NCBI GenBank assembly: GCA_036924085.1 | Contig: JAVGWX010000001.1 | Location: 638,603 to 702,602, forward strand | Source: Ariolimax columbianus | Lineage: Eukaryota > Mollusca > Gastropoda > Stylommatophora > Arionidae | Reading direction: 5' to 3' | DNA: 64,000 bases | In this document: positions 21,569 to 34,214 of the stretch, in pieces | Layout of the letters: each line of letters starts with the position of its first letter | Position numbering within the stretch: position 1 is the stretch's first letter | Notes under the pieces: generated by a model | The model's input: only the letters and a program-made list of their open reading frames with translations | Databases searched by the model: none | What the model was told of the DNA's origin: nothing | Translations under genes and position numbers: made by a program

Positions 21569-24472
21569 AGCAATAACAACAACAACAACAACCCATACAG
21601 AAGTACCTAAAACAACAACAACAACACATACAGAAGTACCTATAACAACAACAACAACAACTACAACAACAACAACAACAACAACCCATACAGAAGTACC
21701 TATAACAACAACAACAACAACAACAACCCATACAGAAGTACCTATAACAACAACAACAACAACCCATACAGAAGTACCTACAACAACAACAACAACAATA
21801 ACAACCCATACAGAAGTAATTATAACAACAATAACAACAACAACAACAACGACCCACACAGAAGCACCTACAACAACAACAACAACCCATACAGAAGTAC
21901 CTACAACAACAACAACAACCCATACAGAAGTACCTATAACAACAACAACAACCCATACAGAAGTACCTACAACAACAACAACAACAACCAATACAGAAGT
22001 ACCTACAACACCAACAACAACAACCCATACAGAAGTACCTACAACAACAACAACAACCCATACAGAAGTACCTACAACAACAACAACAACCCATACAGAA
22101 GTACCTACAATAACCACAACAACTACCCATACAGAAGTACATATAACAACAACAAGAACCCATACTGAAGTACCTACAACAACAACAACCAGGTACCTAC
22201 AACAACAACAACAACAACAACAACCCATACAGAAGTACCTAAAACAACAACAACAACCCATACAGAAGTACCTATAAGAACAACAACAACCCATACATAA
22301 GTACCCACAACAACAGTAACAACCCATACAGAAGTACATATAACATCAACAACAACAACCAATACAGAAGTACCTACAACAACAACAACAACAACCCATA
22401 CAGAAGTAACTTCAACAACAACAACAACAACCCATACAGAAGTACCCACAACAACAACAACCCATCCAGTAGTACCTACAACAACAACAACAACAACCCA
22501 TACAGAAGTACCTACAACAACAACAACCACAACCCATACAGACGAACCTATAAGAACAACAACAACCCATACATAAGTACCTACAACAACAGCAAAACCC
22601 ATACAGAAGTACCTTCAACAACAACAACAACAACCCATACAGAAGTACCTACAACAACAACAACAACAATCCATACAGAAGTACCTATAACAACAACAAC
22701 AACAACCCATACAGATGCACTTACAACAACAACAACAACAACCCATACAGAAGTACCTACAACAACAACAACAACCCACACAGAACTACCTACAACAACA
22801 ACAGCAACCCATACAGAAGTATCTACAACAACAACAACAACCCATACAGAAGTACCTACAACAATAACAACAACCCATACAGAAGTACCTATAACAACAA
22901 CAACAACCCATACAGAAGTATCTACAACAACAACAACAACAACAACCCATACAGAAGTACCTACAACAACAACAACCCATACAGAAGTACCTATAACAAC
23001 AACAACCCATTCAGAAGTACCTACAACAACAACAACAACCCATACAGAAGTACCTACAGCAACAACAACAACCCATACAGAAGTACCTACAACAACAACA
23101 ACAACAACAACCCATACAGAAGTACCTACAACAACAACAACAACTCATACAGAAGTACGTACAACAACAACACCAACCCATACAGAAGTACCCATAACAA
23201 CAACTACAACAACAACAACAACAACAACAACAACCCATACAGAAGTACCTACAGCAACAACAACAACAACCCGTACAGAAGTACCTACAACAACAACAAA
23301 AACAACAACAACAACCCATACAGAAGTACCTATAACAACAACAACAACCCATACAGAAGTACCTACAAGAACAACAACAACAACAACCCATACAGAAGTA
23401 CCTACAAGAACAACAACAACAACAACCCATACAGAGGTACCTATAACAACAACAACAACAACCCATACAGAAGTACCTACAAGAACAACAACAATAACAA
23501 CCCATACATAAGTACCTATAACAACAACAACCCATACAGAAGTACCTATAACAACAACAACAACAACCCATACAGAAGTACCTACAACAACAACAACCCA
23601 TACAGAAGTACCTACAACAACAACAACAACCCATACAGAAGTACCTACAACAACAACAACAATCCATACAGAAGTACCTATAACAACAACAACCCGTACA
23701 GAAGTACCTACAACAACAACAACAACCCATACAGAAGTACCTACAACAACAACAACAACAACAGCCCATACAGAAGTACCTATAACAACAACAACAACAA
23801 CCCATATAGCAGTTTCTACAACAACAACAACAACCCATGCAGAAGTACCTATAACAACAGCAACAACCCATACAGAAGTACCTACAACAACAACAACAAC
23901 CCATACAGAAGTACCTATAACAACAACAACAACAACCCACACAGAAGTACATATAACAACAACAACAACCCTTATAGAAGTACCTATAACAACAACAACA
24001 ACAACAACCCATACAGAAGTACCTATAACAACAACAACAACAACCCATACAGAAGTACATATAACAACAACAACAACAACAACCCATACAGAAGTACATA
24101 TAACAACAACAACAACCCTTATAGAAGTACCTATAACAACAACAACAACAACAACCCATATAGAAGTACCTATAACAACAACAACAACAATAACAACCCA
24201 TATAGAAGTACCTATAACAACAACAACAACCCATAGAGAAGTACCTACAACAACAATAACAACCCATATAGAAGTACCTATAACAACAACAACAACAACA
24301 ATAACAACCCATATAGAAGTACCTATAACAACAACAACAACACATAGAGAAGTACCTACAACAACAATAGCAACCCATATAGAAGTACCTATAACAACAA
24401 CAACAACCCATACAGAAGTATCTACAACAACAACAACAACAACAACAACAACCTATACAGAAGTACCTATAA
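21569..24472 (+). repeat. (CAA)n/CCCATACAGAAGTACCTA composite array
   Basis: About 2.9 kb alternating an 18-bp core with CAA runs of variable length, so periods run from about 33 to 60 bp. Nearly all length changes are multiples of 3. On + it reads TTTTTHTEVPTTTT. On - it gives Val- or Cys-rich frames up to 509 codons. The + frame is broken by a -2 shift near 22595 and by TAA at 23509. Confidence 0.97.
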
Positions 24473-24597
24473 CTGATAAAGAAGGACAAGCCGAGATTAG
24501 GTTTAGTAACGTCAGCAGAAGCCGTCTTGTGAACCCGCATGACCTAAGCCCGAGCTCGTCAGTATTGTTTATAGAGAATGAGATTTGGGTGCTGTAA
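22600..24597 (+). other. Possible Thr-rich mucin-like reading frame (unproven)
   Basis: In one + frame the array encodes THTEVP separated by poly-Thr. It is open from about 22600 to 23508 and from 23512 to a TAA at 24595. After the last repeat the frame continues with non-repetitive residues ITDKEGQAEIRFSNVSRSRL, VNPHDLSPSSSVLFIENE and IWVL. Such Thr-rich blocks occur in secreted mucins and tandem-repeat surface proteins. There is no ATG and no signal peptide, and stops and a shift are present. A candidate relic or exon only. Confidence 0.2.
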
Positions 24598-24869
24598 CAC
24601 GTCCGTCAAGTGATACCAGCTTCTGTCAGCTAGGCCTCCAGACAGTGATGTGAAGAACATAATACGGTCGTTCATTTCTTTTGCTTGAATACACTCATTC
24701 CCCCATCCCTTCCCTGGAGTTGTCCTAGTCGCTATATTGTTCAGCTGATAGGCATTTCTGACTTCTCCCTACCGCAGACAACCAGTCCAGCGCAGGCAAA
24801 TCTGCTAGCTACAAGAGTTCTCATCATGTAGGAGGCGCTGTTTAGCTAGACACAATAATTCTCAGCATG
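24598..24869. other. No gene seen
   Basis: Unique-looking sequence between the CAA array and a minus-strand LINE. Nothing recognised. Confidence 0.5.
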
Positions 24870-26480
24870 TCAGTTGGTTGGTTGGTTATTGATCCAGCGG
24901 TTTATGGGCTCCTGCCCTTTGGCCCAATGCCATATAGTGGTATCTGCAAGTGTTGGATTATGTTCAAGTGACTGTTTAAGTTGTATGTGTTGAAGCAGGA
25001 AAATTGTCCTTTGGTCTCTCCTATTCAGGAGGTTGATGTTTTCTTTGGGTTTGCCATATGTTTGTAAATTTCTCTCCCAGTATTTCTCATTGCCCATCTA
25101 TTCAGCAAGGCCTCTTTTTTCGCAGTCTTCAGTGGTTGTTTGACTGTCTGTAGGGTTGTTGGTGTGTATTGTTGTTATTGACTTGCTCCCTTCTTAGCCA
25201 GTCTGTCTGCCTTGTCACTGCCAGGTGTATTTGAGTGACCAGGGATCCATTGTATAACTATTCTGACTTCATGGGATGTGAAAAGTTGGTTGGCATCTAC
25301 GGGTAGGTTCAGGCCTACAGTTACTGCTATCTTCCAGAGCTTGAAGGGTAGATAATGAGTCTGTAAAGATTACGTTGCTTTGGGCTATTGATGGAAAACA
25401 TCAAATACAGTCCTCAAGTGGTACAGAGCTACTTCCAGTGCTGTTATTTCTGCCTCATAATTTGAACATTTCCCCTGACAGGCATCAAACAGCTCATCAG
25501 ATGTTCTGTCTGGATACTCTATGTAGACTTCATATCCTGCTTTAATGCGTTGGGCATTGTTCAGTACTCTGTCAAGGGACATTAGTCTGTGAGCATGTTG
25601 CCATGAGTACACTGCTGTATTCTAAAGCAGAGAGTACATATCCAAGATACAAGCCTCTCATAGTGTCATTGTCTGATCCCCATGCTGTACCAGCGAACCT
25701 CTCAGAGTGTCTTTGTCTGATCCCCATGCTGTACCAGCGAGCCTCTCAGAGTGTCTTTGTCTGATCCCCATGCTGTACCAGCGAGCCTCTTCAATAATTA
25801 TAGCCGCATCAACGCTTTATTTTTAACTTTTTTGTACATGTTTCTTGAATCTGAGATGTCGGATGAGAGTGATGTCGGCTCTTACTCTCTGGACAATTTC
25901 TGTTTGCCGAATCTCAGACTGATATTTTGCTTGGCTACTTTGAGGCTCTTGGTAAAGTTAGTGTAAACAGTCTGTTCACAGTTTAGCTTCAGTTTCCACA
26001 TTTGACAAAACTCATGAAGTCTTCTCAGGTCTCCATTTAATCTTTGTGCTGCACTTTCCACATCTTCATGGTTCTCCCACATTGCCAAATCATCCACATA
26101 CATGGCTTTTTTCAACTGTGATGTGCTTGGACAGGTCATGGCTGTAGATGAGAAAGAGAGTGCAGCTCAAAGCAGAGCCCTGTGGTAAGTCTTCCTCTAA
26201 GACTTCTTTAGAGACGACTCCATTGTTCATATGTCTAAATTGTTCGGTCAATGAGGAAATATTTTATCCAGTTGTACAGCTTTCCGCTAATCCCCAGTCA
26301 TCTTCATCCAGAGACATTTTCTTCATACTCGATCATAGGCCTGTTGTAAGTCGTAGAAGATGGCGACTATGTTTCTTATTTTGGAACCCATCGTGAATTT
26401 TCTGTGTTAACCTGAAAAACTGGTCTGCTGTACAACTGACCTTCCTGAATCCTGCCTGTTCAAGGCAAAGGATTTCTGAA
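24870..26480 (-). mobile_element. I-like LINE with RNase H, decayed
   Basis: Minus strand in broken frames. LEQAGFRKVSCTADQFFRLT lies near 26400-26460, LPQGSALSCTLFLIYSHDLS near 26140-26190 and MYVDDLAMWENHEDVE near 26060-26110. Thumb GLYLGYVLSALEYSS is near 25600-25650. RNase H (YIEYPDRTSDELFDACQG, then IQWIPGHSNTPGSDKADRLA) lies near 25190-25530, and a C-terminal LNRRDQRTIF near 25000. The tail reads PTLADTTIWHWAKGQ. The 44-bp repeat at 25645-25795 lies within the thumb. A different lineage from the 8797-11985 element. Confidence 0.82.
25645..25795 (-). repeat. 44-bp minisatellite inside the LINE thumb, 3+ copies
   Basis: Unit of 44 bp (TGTCTGATCCCCATGCTGTA core). On the minus strand the first unit reads AGTAWGSDNDTMR directly before GLYLGYVLSALEYSS, so the array duplicates RT thumb codons. 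44 is not a multiple of 3, so the expansion breaks the frame. Confidence 0.85.
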
Positions 26481-26689
26481 CTCTCAAGGAACCAGTAAAG
26501 ACGCAACTGCTTGTACGTACTTCTAATATTTATACCACCGAGAAGATCTCTACCAATGGGTCTGCAGTTCAGATCTGGCCCCGCTGTCTGTGGACCACGA
26601 TTGACTGGTTTCTGATCAAAAATAATAAATGCTGGACGAGAGTATGCGGTTTTATTGATTTAAATAAGGGGGAATCTTCGTAATTCCAT

Positions 26690-26815
26690 GGATGGAAGTC
26701 TGGTCTAACTACAGAGAATACATGGATCAATGGACGGAAGTCTGGTCTAACTACAGGGAATACATGGATCAATGGATGGAAGTCTGGGGGACGGGGAGGG
26801 GGGGGGGGGGGGGGA
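26690..26815. repeat. ~59-bp direct repeats and poly-G run
   Basis: Two to three copies around TGGAAGTCTGGTCTAACTAC, then an ~18-nt G run at about 26796-26814. The rest of 26480-27080 shows no gene. Confidence 0.8.
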
Positions 26816-27084
26816 GTGAACTTTACAGAAGAAAAACTTAAAGAAAACAAGACTGGACCTTAGACCACACCGAATCAGTCTGTTACAAGAAACAACAAAG
26901 CCTAATATTAATAAACAATATAGCACAAAAGGTAGGAATCAAGGACAGCACGCAAGCAACAAGCATTCAACACAAACTGGAGTTTCATTTGATCCAACCT
27001 GATCACTATCTTCCTTGCACGCCTTCAGATAGAGCCTTTCCCCTACAATTTGGGACATTTTTTCAAATGTTTTCATTTTTGGTT

Positions 27085-29840
27085 AGTTTGATGAGAGATG
27101 ATGACGTGTTTGATGAGAGATGATGACGTGTTTGATGAGAGATGATACGTGTTTGATGAGAGATGATGACGTGTTTGATGACAGATGATGACGTGTTTGA
27201 TGAGAGATGATGACGTGTTTGATGAGAGAGTTTGACGTGTTTGATGAGAGATGATGACGTGTTTGATGAGAGATGATGACGTGTTTGATGAGAGAGTTTG
27301 ACGTGTTTGATGAGAGATGATGACGTGTTTGAGGAGAGATGATGACGTGTTTGATGAGAGATGATGACGTGTTTGATGAGAGAGTTTGACGTATTTGATG
27401 AGAGATGATGACGTGTTTGATGAGAGATGATGACGTGTTTGATGAGAGATGATGACGTGTTTGAGGAGAGATGATGACGTGTTTGATGAGAGATGATGAC
27501 GTGTTTGATGAGAGAGTTTGACGTGTTTGATGAGAGATGATGACGTGTTTGATGAGAGATGATGACGTGTTTGATGAGAGAGGATGACGTGTGTAATGAG
27601 AGTAGATGACATGTTTGATGAGAGGATGACGTGTTTGATGAGAGAGGATGACGTGTTTGATGAGAGTAGATGACATGTTTGATGAGAGGTGACGTGTTTG
27701 ATGATAGAGTTTGACGTGTTTGATGAGAGTAGATGACGTGTTTGATGAAAGAGGATGACGTATTTGATGAGAGATGATGACGTGTTTGATGAGAGAGGAT
27801 GACGTGTTTGATGAGAGATGATGACGTGTTTGATGAGAGAGGATGACGTGTTTGATGAGAGATGATGACGTGTTTGATGAGAGAGTTTGACGTGTTTGAT
27901 GAGAGATGATGACGTGTTTGATGAGAGATGATGACGTGTTTGATGAGAGATGATGACGTGTTTGATGAGAGATGATGACGTGTTTGATGAGAGATGATGA
28001 CGTGTTTGCTGAGAGAGTTTGATGTGTGTGATGAGAGATGATGACGTGTTTGATGAGAGATGATGACGTGTTTGATGAGAGATGATGACGTGTTTGATGA
28101 GAGATGATGACGTGTTTGATGAGAGATGATGACGTGTTTGATGAGAGATGATGACGTGTTTGATGAGAGAGGTTGACGTGTTTGATGAGAGGATGACGTG
28201 TTTGATGAGAGATGATGACGTGTTTGATGAGAGATGAATACGTGTTTGATGAGAGCGGATGACGTGTTTGATGAGAGATGGTGACGTCTTTATTGAGATA
28301 GGATGTCGTGTTTGATGAGAGATGATGACGTGTTTGATGAGAGAGTTTGACGTGTTTGATGAGAGGATGACGTGTTTGATGAGAGAGGATGACGTGTTTG
28401 ATGAGAGATGATGACGTGTATGATGAGAGAGTTGGACGTGTTTGATGAGAGATGATGACGTGTTTGATGAGAGAGGATGACGTGTTTAATGAGAGTAGAT
28501 GACATGTATAATGAGAGGATGACGTGTTTGATGACAGTAGATGACATGTTTGATGAGAGGTGACGTGTTTGATGAGAGAGTTTGACGTGTTTGATGAGAG
28601 AGGATGACGTGTATGATGAGAGATGACGACGTGTTTGATGATAGAGGATGACGTGTTTTATGAGAGAGGATGACGTGTATGATGAGAGAGTTTGTCGTGT
28701 TTGATGAGAGTAGATGACATGTTTGATGAGAGGTGACGTGTTAGATGAGAGAATAGTACGTGTTTGATGAGAGTAGATGACGTGTTTGATGAGAGAGGAT
28801 GACGTGTTTGATGAGAGATGATGACGTGTTTGATGAGAGAGGATGACGTGTTTGAGGAGAGATGATGACGTGTTCGATGAGAGAGGATAACGTGTTTGAT
28901 GAGAGAGTTTGACGTGTTTGACGAGAGAGGATGACGTGTTTTATGAGAGATGATGACGTGTTTGATGAGAGAGGATGACGTGTTTGATGAGAGAGGATGA
29001 CGTGTCTGATGAGAGAGTTTGACTGTTTGATGAGAGATGACGTGTTTGATGAGAGAAAATGACGTGTTTGATGAGAGAGGATGACGTGTTTGACTAGAGA
29101 GGATGACGTGTTTGATGAGAGATGATGACGTGTTTGATGAGAGATGACGACGTGTTTGATGAGAGAGGATGACGTGTCTGATGAGAGAGTTTGACGTGTT
29201 TGATGAGAGATGACGTGTTTGATGAGAGAAAATGACGTGTTTGATGAGAGATGACGTGTTTGATGAGAGAAAATGACGTGTTTGCTGAGAGATGACGTGT
29301 TTGATGAGAGGAGATGACATGTTTGATGAGAGAGGATGACGTGTATGATGAGAGATGACGACGTGTTTGATGGGAGAGGATGACGTGTTTGATGAGAGAG
29401 GATGACGTGTTTGATGAGAGATGATGACGTGTTCGATGAGAGAGGATGACGTGTTTGATGAGAGAAAATGACGTGTTTGCTGAGAGATGACGTGTTTGAT
29501 GAGAGGAGATGACATGTTTGATGAGAGAGGATGACGTGTATGATGAGAGATGACGACGTGTTTGATGGGAGAGGATGACGTGTTTGATGAGAGAGGATGA
29601 CGTGTTTGATGAGAGATGATGACGTGTTCGATGAGAGAGGATGACGTGTTTGATGAGAGAGGATGACGTGTTTGATGAGAGATGACGTGTTTGATGAGAG
29701 GAGATGACGTTTTTAATGAGAGATGAAGTGTTTGATGAGATGAGATGATATATTTGATGAGAGATGATGACGTGTTTGATGAGAGTAGATGACATGTTTG
29801 ATGAGAGGAGATGTCATGTTTGATAAGAGGAGATGAGTGC
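27085..29840 (+). repeat. 20-22-bp satellite, ~125 copies
   Basis: Core GACGTGTTTGATGAGAG followed by 3-7 variable nt (ATGAT, AGGAT, AGTTT, GAGAT). Longer blocks recur: the order near 29280-29450 is closely repeated at 29480-29640, a recent ~190-200-bp segmental duplication. Minus-strand frames (SSNTSSSLIKHVIISHQTRH) are repeat artefacts. Confidence 0.96.
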
Positions 29841-29894
29841 TACCTGACTTGACGCCATTATGTGTATATGAGATCATTGATAGTAACGAACTCT

Positions 29895-29945
29895 ATTGGT
29901 TGATGTTACCTGATGTTACTTGATGTTACCTGATGTTACCTGATT
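29895..29945 (+). repeat. 10-bp repeat TTACCTGATG
   Basis: About five units with one T-for-C variant. No gene seen from 29946 to 30220. Confidence 0.85.
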
Positions 29946-30224
29946 GTAACGACGGAGACAGCATTGACAGGAATGGATGTTTATTATGCTTCTAGATAAT
30001 TCGATAACCGGCGTCGATGTCTACCAAGGACACACTGATTGACAGAAGGATTGTCGGGGATCATTTGGTCACGGAGGTTAGGGATAGATTTCAGGGTCTG
30101 ACGTGTCTTCACTTAATAGCTGTGTTACAATAGAACAACGTTCGTGGTCACCACCATAGAGTGCATGGTATCCACGATAGAGTAGCATAAAACAGCCTGC
30201 ATTGTTCAATAGAGGTGTTTGCGT

Positions 30225-30592
30225 GCAGTGTTAGAGAGAGGTATGCGCGTGCAGTGTTAGAGAGAGAGGTATGCGCATGCAGTGTTAGAGAGAGGTATGC
30301 GCGTGCAGTGTTAGAGAGAGAGAGAGGTATACGTGTGCAGTGTTAGAGAGAGAGGTATGCGCATGCAGTGTTAGAGAGAGGTATGCGCGTGCAGTGTTAG
30401 AGAGAGAGGTATGCGCGTGCAGTGTTAGAGAGAGAGGTATGCGCATGCAATGTTAGAGAGAGGTATGCGCGTGCAGTGTTAGAGAGAGAGAGAGGTATAC
30501 GCGTGCAGTGTTAGAGAGAGAGAGGTATGCGCGTGCAGAGAGAGAGAGAGAGGTATGCACGTGCAGTGTTAGAGAGAGAGGTATGCGCGTGC
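30225..30592 (+). repeat. 26-34-bp array GTATGCGCGTGCAGTGTTAG + (AG)n
   Basis: About 12 units whose length differs by the number of AG dinucleotides. It combines an alternating purine-pyrimidine core (GTATGCGCGTGC) with a purine tract. Confidence 0.95.
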
Positions 30593-30924
30593 TGACGATA
30601 TTACTGACGAGATGCTAGACGGAATTTTGAAGTCACATAGTTAAGGTAAAAAAGGTTGGCTAGTAACGGCTGCACCAACTTGGGACACACTCGTTTCCAT
30701 GGTACGTTCTTCTAGAAATATGGAGAACTTGTGTAGGACACTCAGGTGGCCGAGTCTAGAACATGGTTTGGAACTGTCGCCTTAGGAGATACAGATCTCC
30801 ATGAAAATAAAGATACGCAGGTTTCACATCTCTTTGATTGAAGCTCTGTCTGTAACAGTCCTAGTTGATCATATCAACACACTGAACTTTAATCATCAAA
30901 ATCATAATACGACGATATCACAGA

Positions 30925-31185
30925 TGTTTGATTGTAAAGTAGATGTATGATTGTAGCACACATGTATGATTGTAGCGCAGATGTATGATTGTAGCGTAGA
31001 TGTATGATTGTAGCGTAGATGTATGATTGTAGCGTAGATGTATGATTGTAGCGTAGATGTATGATTGTAGCGTAGATGTATGATTATAGCGTAGACGTAT
31101 GATTGTAGCACACATGTATGATTGTAGCACACATGTATGATTGTAGCGTAGACGTATGATTGTAGCACACATGTATGATTGTGTG
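30925..31185 (+). repeat. 19-bp array, ~14 copies
   Basis: Unit GTAGATGTATGATTGTAGC, with a second variant carrying CACACATG. Nothing recognised at 30593-30924 or 31186-31470. Confidence 0.95.
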
Positions 31186-31470
31186 AAACTCACATTATGG
31201 CAGAAACATCTGATTGGGAAGACGTCTACCTGAAATCCTTTGGAAATGTTCAAATCCAGCTCCTGAAGGGACATGCAGGTGGTCTCTAGTGTACACTAAC
31301 AATGTTTTTCCGGCTTCCAAGACTTGCCGGCATCCGAACCTAGGACCTTTACGTCGTTAGCTGGGGATGTTGATAGCGTTCTCTAGAGCATCCAGACCGA
31401 GCTTGAGTCTTGGTTCTAGGAACCCACATCATCATACAGGGGACATTCCCATAAGTGCTCCGTTCTCCCT

Positions 31471-32970
31471 TCAAGCAGCCAGCCAAGCGTATGTATTAGT
31501 CCCAGTCGGGAGTTGATTTCGTGTTCTTCGGATCTTTCCAGACAGAACACACTCTCTCCCCTCTCCTCTAGTCACTCTCAAGTCTATCATCCTCTGCATA
31601 TATGCATTTTCACGACCCCATGTCTCTTCATCATTCTGTAGACTGTCCATGACTTCCCTTATCAACTCAACCCTGTCTCTTCGTCATTCTGTAGACTGTC
31701 CATGACTTCCCTTATCAACTCAACCCTGTCTCTCGTCATTCTGTAGACTGTCCATGACTTCCCTTATCAACTCAACCCTGTCTCTTCGTCATTCTGTAGA
31801 CTGTCCATGACTTCCCTTATCAACTCAACCCTGTCTCTCGTCATTCTGTAGACTGTCCATGACTTCCCTTATCAACTCAACCCTGTATCTCGTCATTCTG
31901 TAGACTGTCCATGACTTCCCTTATCAACTCAACCCTGTCTCTCGTCATTCTGTAGACTGTCCATGACTTCCCTTATCAACTCAACCCTGTCTCTCGTCAT
32001 TCTGTAGACTGTCCATGACTTCCCTTATCAACTCAACCCTGTCTCTCGTCATTCTGTAGACTGTCCATGACTTCCCTTATCAACTCAACCCTGTCTCTTC
32101 GTCATTCTGTAGACTGTCCATGACTTCCCTTATCAATTCAACCCTGTCTCTCGTCATTCTGTAGACTGTCCATGACTTCCCTTATCAACTCAACCCTGTC
32201 TCTCGTCATTCTGTAGACTGTCCATGACTTCCCTTATCAACTCAACACTGTCCCTCTTCACTACAGCTCGTCCCGCCACTGCATCAGCTCTTTCCTTGTC
32301 CCAGACGCCTGCATGTCCCGGGCAGTGGATCCATATGACACCTTTTACACTAGAGTTGTTCAGAAGAGGCCCACTCCCTTCTTAGCATGCACCGTTCTAT
32401 CTTACCGTGTGAGTCTGACAGTATCGCTACGTGTGTCACCGGTTGCGTCACCAACCAAGTCAGGGCCGCTGTTATCCATCCCCTTCTTGATGGGATAGAT
32501 GAGTAGGCAGCTGTTGTCTCCACCATCTTTGGTAGCCGACAAAACCCCTCCCGCACTTGTTTACATCTCTGCCAGCGGAGCCATCTGTGTACAGAATGTT
32601 GATCCTGAGTGTTGTAGGATCAGCTCCTGTACTGAAGCTTCTGTCCTAGTGATGCCCCACTCGTGGCACTCTCTGCTCAGTTGTACAACCACTCTTGCCA
32701 GGGGGTCTCATTGGCCACTTCTTCCCACGCACTGTCTCTTCCGACTTCCTCCAATGCACAGACCCTCATCAGGGAGTCTTCAGCCACAGCCCTCTGTGAC
32801 CGAGCTTGTGGGTCAGTGTGACATAGTCTTGCAACAGGAATGTTTCCGTATCGACGGTCTAGAACTCAAGATCCTGTCGCCAGATGGATTGAAAGGGTTG
32901 TTCTCTGAAGCTACAAGGACTAAATCTACGCCTGGGAGAGGTCGTGAACAGTTGGTCTCGCCAATGATGA
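31471..32970 (-). mobile_element. LINE RNase H region, decayed
   Basis: Minus strand in shifting frames: VLCTDGSAGRDV-like near 32560-32600 (read as CTQMAPLAEM in one frame), then THVAILSDSHGKIERCM. WIHCPGHAGV and ADAVAGRAVVKRDSVELI follow near 32230-32330. After the 52-bp array it ends with VMDSLQNDEETWGRENAYMQ and RMIDLRVTRGEGRECVLSGK. RNase H and its C-terminal extension identify an I/R1-type LINE. The + strand frame at 32499-33149 is its shadow. Confidence 0.68.
31625..32255 (-). repeat. 52-54-bp minisatellite, ~12 copies, inside the LINE
   Basis: Unit of 52 bp (54 where an extra TT is present). On the minus strand it reads RDRVELIREVMDSLQND. The LINE has KRDSVELIREVMDSLQNDE flanking both sides, so the array grew from this RNase H tail segment. 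Units differ at only one or two positions, implying a recent origin. Confidence 0.93.
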
Positions 32971-33004
32971 TCAACAAGGTTCAGGGCATTTGGCGGCAAT
33001 ACAG

Positions 33005-33115
33005 AGCCTGGCGTCAAGTCACGAGATCAGATCCAGCATTGGTGTTCTGGTTAAGACAGAGACTGGCGTCAGGTCACGAGAACAAGTCCAGCATTGGTGT
33101 TCTGGTTGAGATAAT
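33005..33115 (+). repeat. ~52-bp direct duplication
   Basis: Two copies containing CAGCATTGGTGTTCTGGTT and GGCGTCAAGTCACGAGA (one variant). Nothing else recognised to 33360. Confidence 0.8.
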
Positions 33116-33364
33116 ACGGTTTCGGCTAAGGGACCAAACATTAACCTGACACGAGCACCAACTCGTGCCAGCTCTGAGCAAGGTTGTCTGTGCCTGGTTT
33201 CAGTAAATGTACTTTTGTGTTTCATCGCTGTACTTGTACACATCGGGTTTTTAAATGAGATTTACGTTTCACTTCGGTCAGTCAGCGAACCACCAATATT
33301 GTCCTCTTGGAGTGGATGAGGTGGTTCGGGTGGTTGGGGTTTGAGATCAACGGTGTATCACAGT

Positions 33365-33485
33365 TAGACAAAACTGTTCAGGTGTGGACAGATAAAACTG
33401 TTCAGGTGTGGACAGACAAAACTGTTCAGGTGTGGACAGACAAACATGTTCAGGTGTGGACAGACAAAACTGTTCAGGTGTTTCA
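33365..33485 (+). repeat. 24-bp array, 5 copies
   Basis: Unit of 24 bp (ACTGTTCAGGTGTGGACAGA core), in frame as TVQVWTDK. No coding context. Confidence 0.93.
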
Positions 33486-33529
33486 ACTGCACATGGTGTA
33501 GGAGACATGCGGAAACGCATTGGGAGACA

Positions 33530-33845
33530 GGTGAAAAAGCGCTGAACCAAAGGGTTTCCTAGCGTCGACCAGACTGAGAAGCGCTGAACCAAAGGGTATC
33601 CTAACGTCGACCAGACAGAAGCGCTGGACCAAAGGGTCTCCAAGCGTCGACCAAATTGAGAAGCACTGAACCAAAGGGTCTCCCAGCGTGGACCAGACTG
33701 AGAACCGCTGAACCAAAGGGTCTCCCAGCGCCGACCAGACTGAGAACCGATGAACCAAAGGGTCTCCCAGCGCCGACCAGACTGAGAACCGCTGAACCAA
33801 AGGGTCTCCCAGCGCCGACCAGACTGAGAACCGATGAACCAACAT
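33530..33845 (+). repeat. 42-bp array, ~7 copies
   Basis: Unit around GCTGAACCAAAGGGTCTCCC. Open in both strands because 42 is a multiple of 3. Sequence identity rises toward the right end. 33846-34214 holds no recognised gene. Confidence 0.92.
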
Positions 33846-34214
33846 GTGGCTAGAAGAAATGGATACCAGGATCGCGGTAGAGGTGACCTCGCTGATAACA
33901 TCTACTACCCCCTTTTCCTCAACTGTGTGGCATGTACAACCGTGTCCAATGCCGAGATAGAACCTTTGACAGCCACACAAACAACGAGCGCCGAGCCTAC
34001 CGTGTCTCCAGCTTCAGTTGTACTGTGATCCTTCAAGGGGGCGTATCTCTCTATTCGAGGGCTCCTTCTCTACACTCGCTCTCCATTCCAAGTGTTTATT
34101 GATTTGTTGAGTTTCCTCAAACATTTGCTTGTATTGTGAGTGAAGCAGAGCTGATGTGAGAGGATTTCAGTCATCAGATCCTTCTAATGGCACACGGTAT
34201 GTTGTTTACATTTT

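Noticed and set aside
23011..24540. 509-codon minus-strand Cys/Tyr-rich frame
   Set aside because: Antisense of the CAA composite array. Poly-Cys/Tyr blocks follow from GTT/TGT triplets, and the other minus frame gives poly-Val in the same stretch.
32499..33149. 216-codon + strand frame
   Set aside because: Shadow of a minus-strand LINE RNase H region and adjacent sequence. No recognised domain and no splice or start support.
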